This document shows, in pieces, positions 9,701-19,798 of a stretch of DNA of 64,000 nt. This stretch comes from Erythrobacter sp. SCSIO 43205 (GTDB lineage Bacteria; Pseudomonadota; Alphaproteobacteria; Sphingomonadales; Sphingomonadaceae). The stretch is from the NCBI RefSeq assembly GCF_019904235.1, contig NZ_CP063202.1:2542001-2606000 (forward strand), in the 5' to 3' direction. Every line of letters begins with the position of its first letter. The first letter of the stretch is position 1. A program made the position numbers and the translations under genes. Below the pieces are notes generated by a model. It had not been told where the DNA came from and ran no database searches. It saw only the letters and a list, made by a program, of their open reading frames with translations.

Positions 9701-10123
9701 GTGAGCCAGAAAATCGATCTCGAACAATTGTGCGCCGAAAAGGGCCTTCGCATCACCGAACAACGCCGTGTGATTGCAAAAGTGCTCTCCGATAGCGAAG
9801 ACCACCCCGATGTGGAACTCGTGCACAAGCGCGCCTCAGCGATTGATGACAAGATTTCGATTGCCACGGTCTATCGCACGGTCCGCCTGTTTGAAGAGGC
9901 GGGCATTCTCGACCGCCACGATTTTGGCGACGGGCGTTCGCGCTATGAGCCAGTGCCAGAGGCGCACCATGATCACCTGATTGATGTGGAAACCGGCAAG
10001 GTGGTCGAATTTGTCGATCCCGAAATCGAAGCGCTGCAAAAACAGATCGCTGAACGGCTTGGCTACCGCCTCGTCGATCACCGCATGGAATTGTACGGCG
10101 TGCGACTGTCACGCGAAGATTGA
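9701..10123 (+). CDS. Fur-family metal-dependent transcriptional regulator
   Basis: A 140-aa Fur protein starting at GTG 9701. The winged helix reads GLRITEQRRVIAKVL...HPDVELVHKRASAID...ISIATVYRTVRLFEEAGIL. The metal site follows as AHHDHLIDVETGKVVEFVDPEIEALQ in several parts (HHDH and the conserved Glu residues). The structural CXXC zinc motifs of E. coli Fur are absent (DVETGK instead of CLDCGK), as in many alphaproteobacterial Fur/Mur proteins. Those may sense manganese or iron. It sits 16 bp before plsC, so they are probably co-transcribed. Confidence 0.92.
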   Translation: MSQKIDLEQLCAEKGLRITEQRRVIAKVLSDSEDHPDVELVHKRASAIDDKISIATVYRTVRLFEEAGILDRHDFGDGRSRYEPVPEAHHDHLIDVETGKVVEFVDPEIEALQKQIAERLGYRLVDHRMELYGVRLSRED

Positions 10124-10139
10124 GCGGACTGCACGTTCA

Positions 10140-11096
10140 ATGGGACATGATCAGCCCTCAGGCAGCGCATCGGCACAAGGCGGCGAACCTGTAACGAGCG
10201 CGGTGATGCGCGGTGACGATGCAGCCTGGGCGCTGCGTGTCGCGGCAGCGCGCGGTGAGACGACCCCCATATCCTTTGCCGGGTGGGTGCGGATCATCGC
10301 CCGGACCGTGCTGCTCGCATCGCTGATTATTGTGATGGTGCCGCTGCATTATGTTGTCCGCATTTTTGTCTATGGCTCGCCCTTTCCCATGTGGTTCCTG
10401 CGTTTTGCAGCGCGCATTTCGGGCGCCAAGGTCAAGATCCACGGTACGCATCTCAAACGCGATGTGTTCTATATCGCCAACCATATTTCGTGGCTCGACA
10501 TCCTTGCCCTTGCTGGTGCTTGCGGCACGGCTTTCGTTGCCAAGGCAGAGTTGGAGCAAGCGCCCGTTGTCGGCTGGCTTGCAAAGATGAACCGCACGGT
10601 TTTCGTCAAGCGCGAAGAGCGTTTGAGCGTGGCCAAACAAATCAACGCGCTGAAAGAGGCGCTTGCTGACAATTGGTCAGTCACTGTCTTTCCCGAAGGG
10701 ACCACCACTGACGGGCAATCTCTGCTCCCGTTCAAGACCAGTATGCTCTCGGTTCTTGAGCCTCCGCCCCCCGGCGTCATGGTTCAGCCCGTGCTGATTG
10801 ACTATGGCAAGGTGGCCGAATGGATCGGCTGGATCGGAGAAGAAGGCGGGTTGAACAACGCCAAACGTGTGCTTGCGCGCAAGGGCACCTTTCCTGTTCA
10901 TATCCACTTTCTGGAACCCTTCAGCCCGGCTGAGTTTCGCGGGCGCAAGGCGATTGGCAATGAAGGGCGCAAGCGGATCGAGGAAGCTCTGCTTGAGGCG
11001 CTGGGAAAGCCGCTGCGTAACTTTGCCCATGATGTGCCGCCGATCCGCTATGAAGCGGATGAGAAGGCTAAAGAGCATTCTATTACAAGACTTTAG
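10140..11096 (+). CDS. plsC: 1-acyl-sn-glycerol-3-phosphate acyltransferase
   Basis: A 318-aa membrane acyltransferase that makes phosphatidic acid from lysophosphatidic acid. A hydrophobic helix lies near residues 45-70. The catalytic HX4D motif is in ANHISWLDILAL, the glycerol-phosphate motif is FPEGTTTDGQSLLPF, and a further block reads TVFVKREERLSVAKQ. ATG 10140 is taken as start. The frame is open further upstream into the fur-like gene, but that part is not acyltransferase-like. The last 4 bp overlap the convergent LysR gene. Confidence 0.94.
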   Translation: MGHDQPSGSASAQGGEPVTSAVMRGDDAAWALRVAAARGETTPISFAGWVRIIARTVLLASLIIVMVPLHYVVRIFVYGSPFPMWFLRFAARISGAKVKIHGTHLKRDVFYIANHISWLDILALAGACGTAFVAKAELEQAPVVGWLAKMNRTVFVKREERLSVAKQINALKEALADNWSVTVFPEGTTTDGQSLLPFKTSMLSVLEPPPPGVMVQPVLIDYGKVAEWIGWIGEEGGLNNAKRVLARKGTFPVHIHFLEPFSPAEFRGRKAIGNEGRKRIEEALLEALGKPLRNFAHDVPPIRYEADEKAKEHSITRL

Positions 11097-11977
11097 AGTC
11101 CCGCTCTTACCAGCCAATCGTGGAACAGGCGCACGGGCCGCGACTCAAGCGCGGTTGGTTTGCACACGAACCAATAACTATAGGGGCTGTGCACCTCTGG
11201 ACCAGGCAGATTGGTCAACCGACTGTCGCCAGCTCTGCGCAAGTGATCATCGTGCATGATCGCAATACCGAGCCCTTGCGCGGCGGCTTCAAGCATCAAA
11301 GCGCCTGAATCATAGTGATCAATTGCCGCTGGCTCCAGATCTTCAAGATCATTCGCTTTCTTCCACGCGACAAAACTTTCAGGAAGCTCATTGTGGATGA
11401 GGAAGGTCTGCTTGGCGAGCACCTCTTCATTCATCTGTTCCCCGATCACTCCGGCAGCAGACCGTGAGCAGATCGCATGGACAAGGTTGTGGTCAAGCCG
11501 CACCGCGTGCAGCCCGCTCGCAGGACCAGGCGACAGGATGATCGCTGCATCCAGCGTATCACCCACCCGGTCTTCAAGGTGCGGTGCTGTGTCGATGTCG
11601 ATGTGAAGCAGCGGGTGGCGTTTGCGCAATTCGCCAAGGCGCGGGAAGAGCCGCTGCGAGCCGAACATCGGCAGAACGCCGAGGCGCAGGCGAAGCAGCG
11701 CGATATTGTCCGACTGGCTTTCCACCGCGCGGGCAAGCGCTTCCATATGCGGGTTCACCGCTTCGAAAAATGCCTGCCCCTCATCTGTCAGTTGCATCGA
11801 CTGGCGCGCGCGGGTGAACAGCTTTTTGCCCACGAACTCTTCAAGATTGGTGATCCGGCGCGACAAGGCAGACGGGCTTAAACCAATCTCTTCAGCAGCT
11901 GCGCGAGCAGAGCCTAGGCGCACAGTGCGCATGAACGCTTCGAGAGCGCGAAGAGGGGGCAGACGACGTGACGGCAT
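11093..11977 (-). CDS. LysR-family transcriptional regulator (GcvA-like)
   Basis: A 294-aa LysR regulator. The N-terminus starts LPPLRALEAFMRTVRLGSA, and the helix-turn-helix is AAAEEIGLSPSALSRRITNLEE (split here by family, residues about 22-43), with FTR a little further on. The rest is a periplasmic-binding-like co-inducer domain. The opening RRLPPLRALEAF is typical of the GcvA subgroup. No divergent partner gene is present: the gene upstream (corC-like) lies on the same strand. The target is therefore unclear. Confidence 0.92.
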   Translation of the reverse strand: MPSRRLPPLRALEAFMRTVRLGSARAAAEEIGLSPSALSRRITNLEEFVGKKLFTRARQSMQLTDEGQAFFEAVNPHMEALARAVESQSDNIALLRLRLGVLPMFGSQRLFPRLGELRKRHPLLHIDIDTAPHLEDRVGDTLDAAIILSPGPASGLHAVRLDHNLVHAICSRSAAGVIGEQMNEEVLAKQTFLIHNELPESFVAWKKANDLEDLEPAAIDHYDSGALMLEAAAQGLGIAIMHDDHLRRAGDSRLTNLPGPEVHSPYSYWFVCKPTALESRPVRLFHDWLVRAGL

Positions 11978-12070
11978 TTGAATCAGCTCCTTTGCAAAGA
12001 GCTACGGCGGGGGCCACAAAAGGATGCAAAAAAGGGAAGGGAAATTGCAAAAATCACGTATCGGGTGACA

Positions 12071-13015
12071 TTATTGCAATTCCTCGTCGGCTTGATCGGT
12101 CGCTGGGGCGTGCAACCGCAGGCGTTTCACATGGGTTTCATCGCCTGCCAGAATTTCAATGCGCCAGCCGCTCGAATGTTCCAGCATGGTCCCGACCGAA
12201 GGCACCGCTTCGGCGAGAACGAAGGCAAGCCCGCCCAAAGTGTCGACAGCCTCTTCGACTTCGGCAAGACGCGGGTCGACCGTTTTTGCCACATCCTCAA
12301 GCTCTGCGCGAGCATCACAATCCCACATCCCCTCACCGATGGGTGCGATCCATTCCTCTGGCATTTCGTCGTGTTCGTCTTCGATCTCGCCGACGATTTC
12401 CTCTACCAGATCCTCAATCGTGATAAGGCCATCGGTCCCTGAAAACTCATCGAGAACCACTGCCAGATGGACCCGGCGTGCGCGCATATCGGCCAGCACA
12501 TCGAGGGCGCCGCGCGTTTGGGGCACGTAAAGCGGCTGACGCATCAACACGGTCCAGTCGCGCGGGGGCGCTTTCCCGTTGGCGAGATAGGCGAAGACAT
12601 CCTTGATGTGGATCATGCCGATCACATCGTCCAAAGTGTGGCGATAGACCGGCATCCGCGAATGGCCATGCTCGGCAAAAGCGGCGACCAATTCGTCCCA
12701 TGCAATGCTGGCATCGACGGCGATGATCTCGCCGCGCGGCACTGCCACATCGTCGGCATCGTGATCGGAAAAGTGTAAGAGATTGCGCAGCATTTGCCGC
12801 TCAACCGGGGACAAATCGCCGCTGGTGCTGCTGCTATCCTCGCCTGCTTCGCCCTGGCTGTCGCCATTTTCACCCTCGTGGGCGTCGATCTGCTCTTCAA
12901 GCTGCGCGCGAAGCGAGCGTGTATCGGACCCAAGCCCGACCAGTCTTTTCACCTGGGGCCAAAGCCCCCCGCTACTCTCCGCATCTCCTGCGGCAGCATT
13001 ATTATTGTCGGCCAT
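12071..13015 (-). CDS. CorC/HlyC-like protein with paired CBS domains and transporter-associated domain
   Basis: A 314-aa soluble protein from ATG 13015. An acidic, low-complexity N-terminus precedes VERQMLRNLLHFSDHDADDV. Two CBS domains follow (MVPR-like 'VPRGEIIAVDA' ... 'IHIKDVFAYL' and 'LAVVLDEFSGTDGLITIEDL'). The C-terminal CorC_HlyC domain then begins at VEEIVGEIEDEHDE. Such proteins bind adenine nucleotides and are linked to Mg/Co efflux or haemolysin-like functions. It lies 53 bp downstream of ybeY on the same strand, the usual order ybeY-corC. Confidence 0.92.
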   Translation of the reverse strand: MADNNNAAAGDAESSGGLWPQVKRLVGLGSDTRSLRAQLEEQIDAHEGENGDSQGEAGEDSSSTSGDLSPVERQMLRNLLHFSDHDADDVAVPRGEIIAVDASIAWDELVAAFAEHGHSRMPVYRHTLDDVIGMIHIKDVFAYLANGKAPPRDWTVLMRQPLYVPQTRGALDVLADMRARRVHLAVVLDEFSGTDGLITIEDLVEEIVGEIEDEHDEMPEEWIAPIGEGMWDCDARAELEDVAKTVDPRLAEVEEAVDTLGGLAFVLAEAVPSVGTMLEHSSGWRIEILAGDETHVKRLRLHAPATDQADEELQ

Positions 13016-13068
13016 GAAGCCTACGAGGTGTCCTCCGTGCACTGGTCGCACCGTCTTGGCGGCGCGAT

Positions 13069-13566
13069 TTATCGATCACCATATGGGTCCGCTATACCAA
13101 GTTTGGCAAGAGCTTGTCGCTCCAAAGCTTCCATCGCTTCGGCTTCTTCATCAGAGTGGACATGATCGTGCCCCGCAAGATGAAGCAGGCCATGGATGAT
13201 GAGGTGGCTTGCATGATGGTCAAGCGGAACCCCTTTTTCCGTCGCCTCGCGCGCGCAGGTTTCAAAGGCGAGTGCGATGTCACCCAGCATTTCGGGCGGG
13301 CCGTCGGTGGCAAGGTCCAGCAGAGCGTCACGCTCCAACATAGGGAAGCTCAAGACATTGGTTGGCTTGTCGCGGTCCCGCCATTCGCGATTAAGCGCGT
13401 GGACTTCATCATCCGAGGTGAAAATAACGCTGACAAGCAAGCGTTCATTGGAAAGCTCAGGCGCGACATCGCTCGCAGCCTCACCCGCACGGTTCGCCAG
13501 CCCTTCCCAATCACCAGACGGCCAGCCTTCAATATCAATCTCAAGTTCCACGCGCGTGCTCGTCAA
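13069..13566 (-). CDS. ybeY: Endoribonuclease YbeY (16S rRNA maturation)
   Basis: A 165-aa zinc metalloprotein. The catalytic motif HGLLHLAGHDHVHSDEE shows the three zinc-binding histidines of the H-G-x-L-H-L-x-G-H-D-H consensus. Upstream are LNREWRDRDKPTNVLSFP and MLGDIALAFETCAREA, both conserved. YbeY takes part in 16S rRNA 3'-end maturation and ribosome quality control. In many alphaproteobacteria it follows phoH, but phoH is not upstream here; Ada is. Confidence 0.96.
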   Translation of the reverse strand: MTSTRVELEIDIEGWPSGDWEGLANRAGEAASDVAPELSNERLLVSVIFTSDDEVHALNREWRDRDKPTNVLSFPMLERDALLDLATDGPPEMLGDIALAFETCAREATEKGVPLDHHASHLIIHGLLHLAGHDHVHSDEEAEAMEALERQALAKLGIADPYGDR

Positions 13567-13588
13567 TACAAAGGGTTATCCCCCGTTT

Positions 13589-13606
13589 GAGACACTTGAG
13601 ACACTG
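13589..13606. repeat. Tandem 9-bp direct repeat TGAGACACT upstream of ybeY
   Basis: TGAGACACT occurs twice head to tail (13589-13597 and 13598-13606), 23 bp upstream of the ybeY start codon. An inverted copy of its core, TGTCTCA, occurs near 13674-13680. It could be a regulator site in the ybeY promoter. The whole 186-bp gap up to ada shows no gene. Confidence 0.55.
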
Positions 13607-13752
13607 TTCAAAGGCAGAAAAACCTCCGCCGCCCGACATCATGGCAAAATGCAGAGAAAAAAGGCGGTGTGGCTGTCTCATCGAGCACGCGCCTTAGAGG
13701 AAGTGGACGCGGTTAGGAAAGCGCCAAGTTGGATTCCCACCCGCGCTTTTCC

Positions 13753-14811
13753 TTACAGTAGCTTGCCACCTTCGCGCTTCAACAACTCCGCCTTGATCTC
13801 AGGGCCATAAGCATAGCCGCCCACCCCGCCGCTAGCTGGCACCACTCTGTGACAGGGGATGAGAACGGCGATATTGTTGGCTCCATTGGCGCTGCCGACC
13901 GCGCGGCTTGCCTTGGGATTACCAAGCATGGCGGCTTGCTCGCCATAGCTTCTTGTTTCGCCCCCAGGAATTTGGCGCAGCGCCTCCCAACATTTCTGCT
14001 GAAACGCGGTGCCATGCACGTCGAGGGGAATGTGCGAATTGTCGTGGGCGGGCTCTTCAACAGCTGCGACAACTTGGTCGAACAAGGCTTTGAAATCGCT
14101 GCCCGCTTCGGCAATTTCGGCCTTGGGAAAACGCGCGCGAAGTTCCGCTTCGCCCTCATTAAAGGCAAGGCAGCACACACCCTTTTCAGTCGCCGCAACC
14201 AGCATCGCGCCAAGCGAGGTGTCGATCACGCTCCAGTAAACCCGCTTGCCTTCCCCGCCATTGGCCCAGTCGCTCGCTGTCATACCCAATCGCCCTTTTG
14301 TATCGGCGTAAAAACGTGAAGGCGTCGAATAGCCCGCCTTGTAAAGCGCATCGGTGACATTCACCCCTTCCCCCAAGGCTTCACGCACTTTTTCTTCGCG
14401 CAAGGCCCGCGCGAAAGCCGCCGGGGAAAGGCCCACGGTGCGTTTGAAAAGCCTTTGGAAATGGGTGGGGGAATAGCCTGTTAGATCGGAAAGCTCATCC
14501 AGCGTTAGAGCCCCCTTCCCTTGCGCGATGCGCGCCCGGATCGCAGCAATCGCAGCGATTACGCAGGCTTCCTCCGCGCTTTGCGTATTGGGTGAACATC
14601 GCTTGCAGGGGCGCAATCCAGCCGCCTCAGCATCGGCGGCGTTGGCGTAGAAAATCACATTTTTGCGCAGTGGTTTGCGCGCAGGGCACGAAGGGCGACA
14701 ATAAATGCCGGTTGAGTGAACGCCGGTGATAAACGCCCCGTCAAAGCGGCGGTCCTTCTCCAAAACCGCCTGCCAGCGATCCTCGTCAGTCAAGTTGGTT
14801 GAATTCGTCAT
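13753..14811 (-). CDS. ada: Ada: bifunctional DNA alkylation repair protein and transcriptional regulator
   Basis: A 352-aa three-part protein. The N-terminal Ada domain has zinc cysteines in YCRPSCPA and PCKRC, where the first Cys accepts methyl from phosphotriesters. A central AraC-type HTH reads LDELSDLTGYSPTHFQRLFKR. The C-terminal methylguanine methyltransferase has the active site PCHRVVP. All three catalytic or regulatory elements are intact. When methylated, Ada activates the adaptive response. No alkB or alkA gene follows. Confidence 0.97.
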   Translation of the reverse strand: MTNSTNLTDEDRWQAVLEKDRRFDGAFITGVHSTGIYCRPSCPARKPLRKNVIFYANAADAEAAGLRPCKRCSPNTQSAEEACVIAAIAAIRARIAQGKGALTLDELSDLTGYSPTHFQRLFKRTVGLSPAAFARALREEKVREALGEGVNVTDALYKAGYSTPSRFYADTKGRLGMTASDWANGGEGKRVYWSVIDTSLGAMLVAATEKGVCCLAFNEGEAELRARFPKAEIAEAGSDFKALFDQVVAAVEEPAHDNSHIPLDVHGTAFQQKCWEALRQIPGGETRSYGEQAAMLGNPKASRAVGSANGANNIAVLIPCHRVVPASGGVGGYAYGPEIKAELLKREGGKLL

Positions 14812-14893
14812 GCGCGCATGGTGCCTCTTGCGCGACTTAAACGCATCCCGAAGCTTGCGGTCAATGTTGGGTCAGGACTAAAGAGCGCGGACA

Positions 14894-16513
14894 ATGAGCA
14901 GAATTTTTCGTAATCTTTGGGGCCTTGTAGCGCTTTTGACGCTATCCACAGCCGCGCAGGCTGACCCTTCCGACATTGACGCAGCGGCGCGCGGTGTGGT
15001 GCGCGTTGTGCTGATCGATCAGGGGGGTGAGGAGGCAGCGCCTATCACTCACGGCAGCGGCTTTGCCGTAGCTCCCAACATGATCGTCACCAACGCCCAC
15101 GTCATCCGCGAGGCGCTGGTCGACGACACGCTCAAAATCGGCATTGTCCCAAGCGAAGGGGATGCGGGCACTTTTGCGCGGCCCGTCGCCGTATCGCCGC
15201 GCAACGATCTGGCGCTGTTGCAGATTAACGATGGCAGCTTGAACCTGCCGCCCCTGACCCTCTCTGGCGGGGGAAGAGCCAATCTGGGCGAGGTGTCAGC
15301 CGTCGGCTATCCGATGAATGTGGACCTGGCCCAAGGGCTGGAGATCAGCGACATTTTCCGCGCGCAGCCTCCGGTAAAATCGCGCGGCTTCCTGTCCGGC
15401 GAGCGCCCTTCCCGCCAATTTGACACCATCCTTCACACAGCGCCCATTGCGCGTGGCAATTCGGGCGGCCCGCTGCTTGATGGATGCGGGCGCGTGCTCG
15501 GTGTGAACAGCTTTGGCGCGGATTCAGGGGGCTCTGATGCGGAGTTCTACTTCGCGGTATCTCTGCGCGAGCTCTTGCCTTTCTTGCGCGAAAACGGGAT
15601 TGAACCGTCGGTCAATGCGCTCCCCTGCACCTCGATTGATGATCTGAACGCAGCAGAGCGCGCCCGGTTCGAGCAACAACGCGCCGAAGCCGAAGCGCGG
15701 ATGGAAGCGCGCAAGGAACAATTGCGGGAAAAGCGTGCTGCTGCGCAAATGCAGGCGCAGATCGAAATCCTCGATGAACGTGACAATGCGATGGCGCTTG
15801 CGATGGTGCTTTTGCTGGTGGCGATTGGCGCAGGCTATGCGGCGGGACAATTGCGCGCTGGCATTGCGGACAAGCCTCAGAATCAGCAGCGCGCCCTGAT
15901 CGCCGCTGCGATTGCGGCTGCATCTTTGATCGGGGCGGTGTTCGTGTGGATCACGCGCCCAAGTTATGCCGATATTGAAGAGCGCGTGGCGATTTTGATG
16001 GGTGAGACTGAGGGCGCGGATGCAAGTGTTCCGGGCGCACAGGCCGCCGCCGATGGTACATTGATCTGCACCCTTGTCCCCGAACGCAGCCGGATTACGG
16101 GCGCGCGCACCGATGACGTCGAATTCGATTGGCAAGCGGGCGGCTGCGTCAATGAGCGCACGCAATATGGCATGGTGGGCGGTGAATGGACCCGCGTGTT
16201 TGTACCCTCGTCCGAGGCGGCTGTCTCGGTCAGCACCTATGACCCGGAAACCCGCACCTATCGCACGGATCGCTATTTGCTGAGCCGCTCTGAAATGGAA
16301 GCAGCAAGAGCCGCACGCCGCGAATACACGCCGCCTGCCTGCGGTGTCACCGATGCAGCCCGCGTTCTGGGTGAACAGCAATCCGCGCTGATTGCCATGC
16401 TGCCGGACCGCCCTAATGAGCGCTTGGTTTACTCGTGCGAGACGAAGAAAGCAGGCGGCATTGGCGGCGCGCTGGGCGCAGCGTTTGATGAAGAGTTTGG
16501 GGTGGGTGAGTAA
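14894..16513 (+). CDS. Trypsin-like (S1C, DegP-type) serine protease with two C-terminal membrane helices
   Basis: A 539-aa protein with a signal peptide (residues 1-23, ending TAAQA-DP). The protease domain shows the full triad: H69 in VTNAHVI, D105 in RNDLALL and S190 in GNSGGPLL. No PDZ domain follows. Instead there is a charged coiled coil (about 252-296), two transmembrane helices (298-319 and 333-354) and a C-terminal domain of about 185 residues with several cysteines. Probably a periplasmic protease anchored in the inner membrane with a quality-control or signalling role. The C-terminal domain is not recognised. Confidence 0.85.
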   Translation: MSRIFRNLWGLVALLTLSTAAQADPSDIDAAARGVVRVVLIDQGGEEAAPITHGSGFAVAPNMIVTNAHVIREALVDDTLKIGIVPSEGDAGTFARPVAVSPRNDLALLQINDGSLNLPPLTLSGGGRANLGEVSAVGYPMNVDLAQGLEISDIFRAQPPVKSRGFLSGERPSRQFDTILHTAPIARGNSGGPLLDGCGRVLGVNSFGADSGGSDAEFYFAVSLRELLPFLRENGIEPSVNALPCTSIDDLNAAERARFEQQRAEAEARMEARKEQLREKRAAAQMQAQIEILDERDNAMALAMVLLLVAIGAGYAAGQLRAGIADKPQNQQRALIAAAIAAASLIGAVFVWITRPSYADIEERVAILMGETEGADASVPGAQAAADGTLICTLVPERSRITGARTDDVEFDWQAGGCVNERTQYGMVGGEWTRVFVPSSEAAVSVSTYDPETRTYRTDRYLLSRSEMEAARAARREYTPPACGVTDAARVLGEQQSALIAMLPDRPNERLVYSCETKKAGGIGGALGAAFDEEFGVGE

Positions 16514-16538
16514 GCCCTAGCCGTCATTACGAACCAAA

Positions 16539-16558
16539 CGGACCGCCAAGGCGGTCCG
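16539..16558. repeat. Perfect intergenic palindrome, possible bidirectional terminator or repeat element
   Basis: CGGACCGCC-AA-GGCGGTCCG is a perfect 9-bp inverted repeat in the 123-bp gap between the convergent protease and dioxygenase genes. A second, weaker GC-rich dyad follows (GGCCGTCGCGGCC region, about 16569-16595). No clear T-run is present on either side, so it could be a palindromic repeat element rather than a terminator. Confidence 0.6.
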
Positions 16559-16636
16559 CAAGGCCAAGCGGCCGTCGCGGCCTATGCCGCGACCAATTGG
16601 AGCGAGCGGCGCAAGCCGCTTGCGCGTGAAATCAAA

Positions 16637-17467
16637 TCACGCTGCCAAAGCTTCGCCCGACAGCGTGATCCGGTGCATTTCACGGTAATGGCCCTGATAA
16701 TCATTGATCGCATTGTGCCACGTCGTGCGATTGTCCCAGATCGCAATAGTTCCGGGTTTCCATTGCAGTCGGCACTGGTTCGTCTCGGTCAAAGCTGCGT
16801 CCAAAAGCTTGGTAAGGAGCGGTAGGCTCTCCTCGCGCGTTTGCCCGACAAAATGGATCGTGAAGCCGCCGTTTACATAAAGCATTTTGCGGCCCGTTTG
16901 CGGGTGGCGGATAACGACCGGATGTATCGCCCCCGTTTTCAGATCGTGTCCACGCAAATTCTTGCCCATGTCGGTCTGCGCATAGAGGCCATCTGCCTTA
17001 TATACGTGGTCAGCGGTGTGAAACGCCTCCAGCCCTTCGATCTCTTGTTTCAGCTCATCGGAAAGCGAATCATAAGCGGCGCCCATATGCGCCCACATGG
17101 TGTCACCGCCTGACGGGGGCAGATGGCGCGCCACAAGAACGGAGCCCATCGCCGGGATTTGGTCATAGGAATGGTCCGTGTGCCATGCCCCGCCGATATT
17201 GGTTTCCTGATCGGGGTCTTTCTTGACCACAGCAATCTCGTTGAACTCTTCCTGCAAAGGAAAATAGTTGTTCACATCAATCCCGCCCCAACGGCGGCCA
17301 AACTTGATATGATCTTCAGGCGTGAACTCCTGATCGCGGAAAACTGCGACGCCGTGCTCATATATAGCCTGTTTGATTTGCTCCATCTGGTCATCGCTGC
17401 AATTGGCCAGCGTGACGCCCGATACCTCGACGCCGCATTGCGGCGCCATGGGTGTCATTTCCATCAT
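16637..17467 (-). CDS. TauD/TfdA-family Fe(II)/2-oxoglutarate-dependent dioxygenase
   Basis: A 276-aa enzyme. The iron ligands are seen in WHTDHSY (His and Asp) and the distal His in TTWHNAIND, with the 2-oxoglutarate-binding Arg in HYREMHRITL. ATG 17467 is chosen because GGGAGAGAG lies just upstream; the frame opens further (to 17521) without a binding site. The family includes taurine, 2,4-D and alkylsulfate dioxygenases. The substrate cannot be told here, and no sulfur-transport genes are adjacent. Confidence 0.92.
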   Translation of the reverse strand: MMEMTPMAPQCGVEVSGVTLANCSDDQMEQIKQAIYEHGVAVFRDQEFTPEDHIKFGRRWGGIDVNNYFPLQEEFNEIAVVKKDPDQETNIGGAWHTDHSYDQIPAMGSVLVARHLPPSGGDTMWAHMGAAYDSLSDELKQEIEGLEAFHTADHVYKADGLYAQTDMGKNLRGHDLKTGAIHPVVIRHPQTGRKMLYVNGGFTIHFVGQTREESLPLLTKLLDAALTETNQCRLQWKPGTIAIWDNRTTWHNAINDYQGHYREMHRITLSGEALAA

Positions 17468-17690
17468 CTCTCTCCCTAACGCAGGCGTTTTCGCCCTCGT
17501 GCGCGGCGCAATCTGTCCCAAGACTTACCCCTTGTCCAGATTTTCCCGTCACAATCCCGTTCGCGCCGCTTGCATCAACGGGGGGGCTTTGCTAGGCGCG
17601 CGCCAACTTCAGCAGGAGGGATTCAGATGCCCGCCATTTGCTCGCCTGCCAATGTGCCTTTTTCTCATGCCTCAAAGAGGACTTTAACGC

Positions 17691-18245
17691 GTGGAAACTT
17701 CCGCCGGTATTCAGGCTAGCCTTCAAGGGCGTTACGCCTCGGCTCTCTTCGATCTCGCAAGCGAGAACGGGACCGTGACTGCGGTCGAAAAAGATCTCGA
17801 AACGCTTGGCGCTGCGCTGAGCGAATCGGACGATTTGCGAGCCGCGACCACCAACCCGCAACTGACCCGCTCTGAACAAGGCGCGGCCATTTCTGCGGTG
17901 GCCAAGAAATTGAAGCTGTCTGAGCTTACAACCAATTTCCTTGGCGTTCTGGCTGGCAACCGTCGTCTGTCAAAACTGCCAGAGATGATTGCCGCCTTCA
18001 AAACCATCGCCGCAAATCAGCGTGGCGAGGTTTCGGCCAATGTCACATCGGCGCACCCGCTCACCGATGATCAGGTCAAAACGCTTAAAGACAAGCTGAC
18101 CGCCCGCGTGGGCCGCACCGTAATGCTTACAACCGACACAAACCCCGATCTTCTCGGCGGTTTGGTCGTCACCATTGGATCAGAGCGTATCGACGCCTCG
18201 ATCCGCACCCGTTTGAATTCACTCTCGCAGGCCATGAAGGCTTAA
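17691..18245 (+). CDS. atpH: ATP synthase F1 subunit delta
   Basis: A 184-aa stator subunit that joins F1 to the b-subunits. GTG 17691 is the start, just after GAGGACTTTAACGC. Conserved stretches are [11 protein letters not shown] at the N-terminus and [24 protein letters not shown] near the C-terminus. First gene of the atpHAGDC operon; F0 genes are elsewhere, as usual in alphaproteobacteria. Confidence 0.97.
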   Translation: METSAGIQASLQGRYASALFDLASENGTVTAVEKDLETLGAALSESDDLRAATTNPQLTRSEQGAAISAVAKKLKLSELTTNFLGVLAGNRRLSKLPEMIAAFKTIAANQRGEVSANVTSAHPLTDDQVKTLKDKLTARVGRTVMLTTDTNPDLLGGLVVTIGSERIDASIRTRLNSLSQAMKA

Positions 18246-18253
18246 AGGACTAG

Positions 18254-19786
<1,533 letters not shown>

Positions 19787-19798
19787 GGGAGGCCATCA

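Noticed and set aside
16514..16636. Possible missed small gene after the trypsin-like protease
   Set aside because: Only palindromic sequence; no frame with a ribosome binding site.
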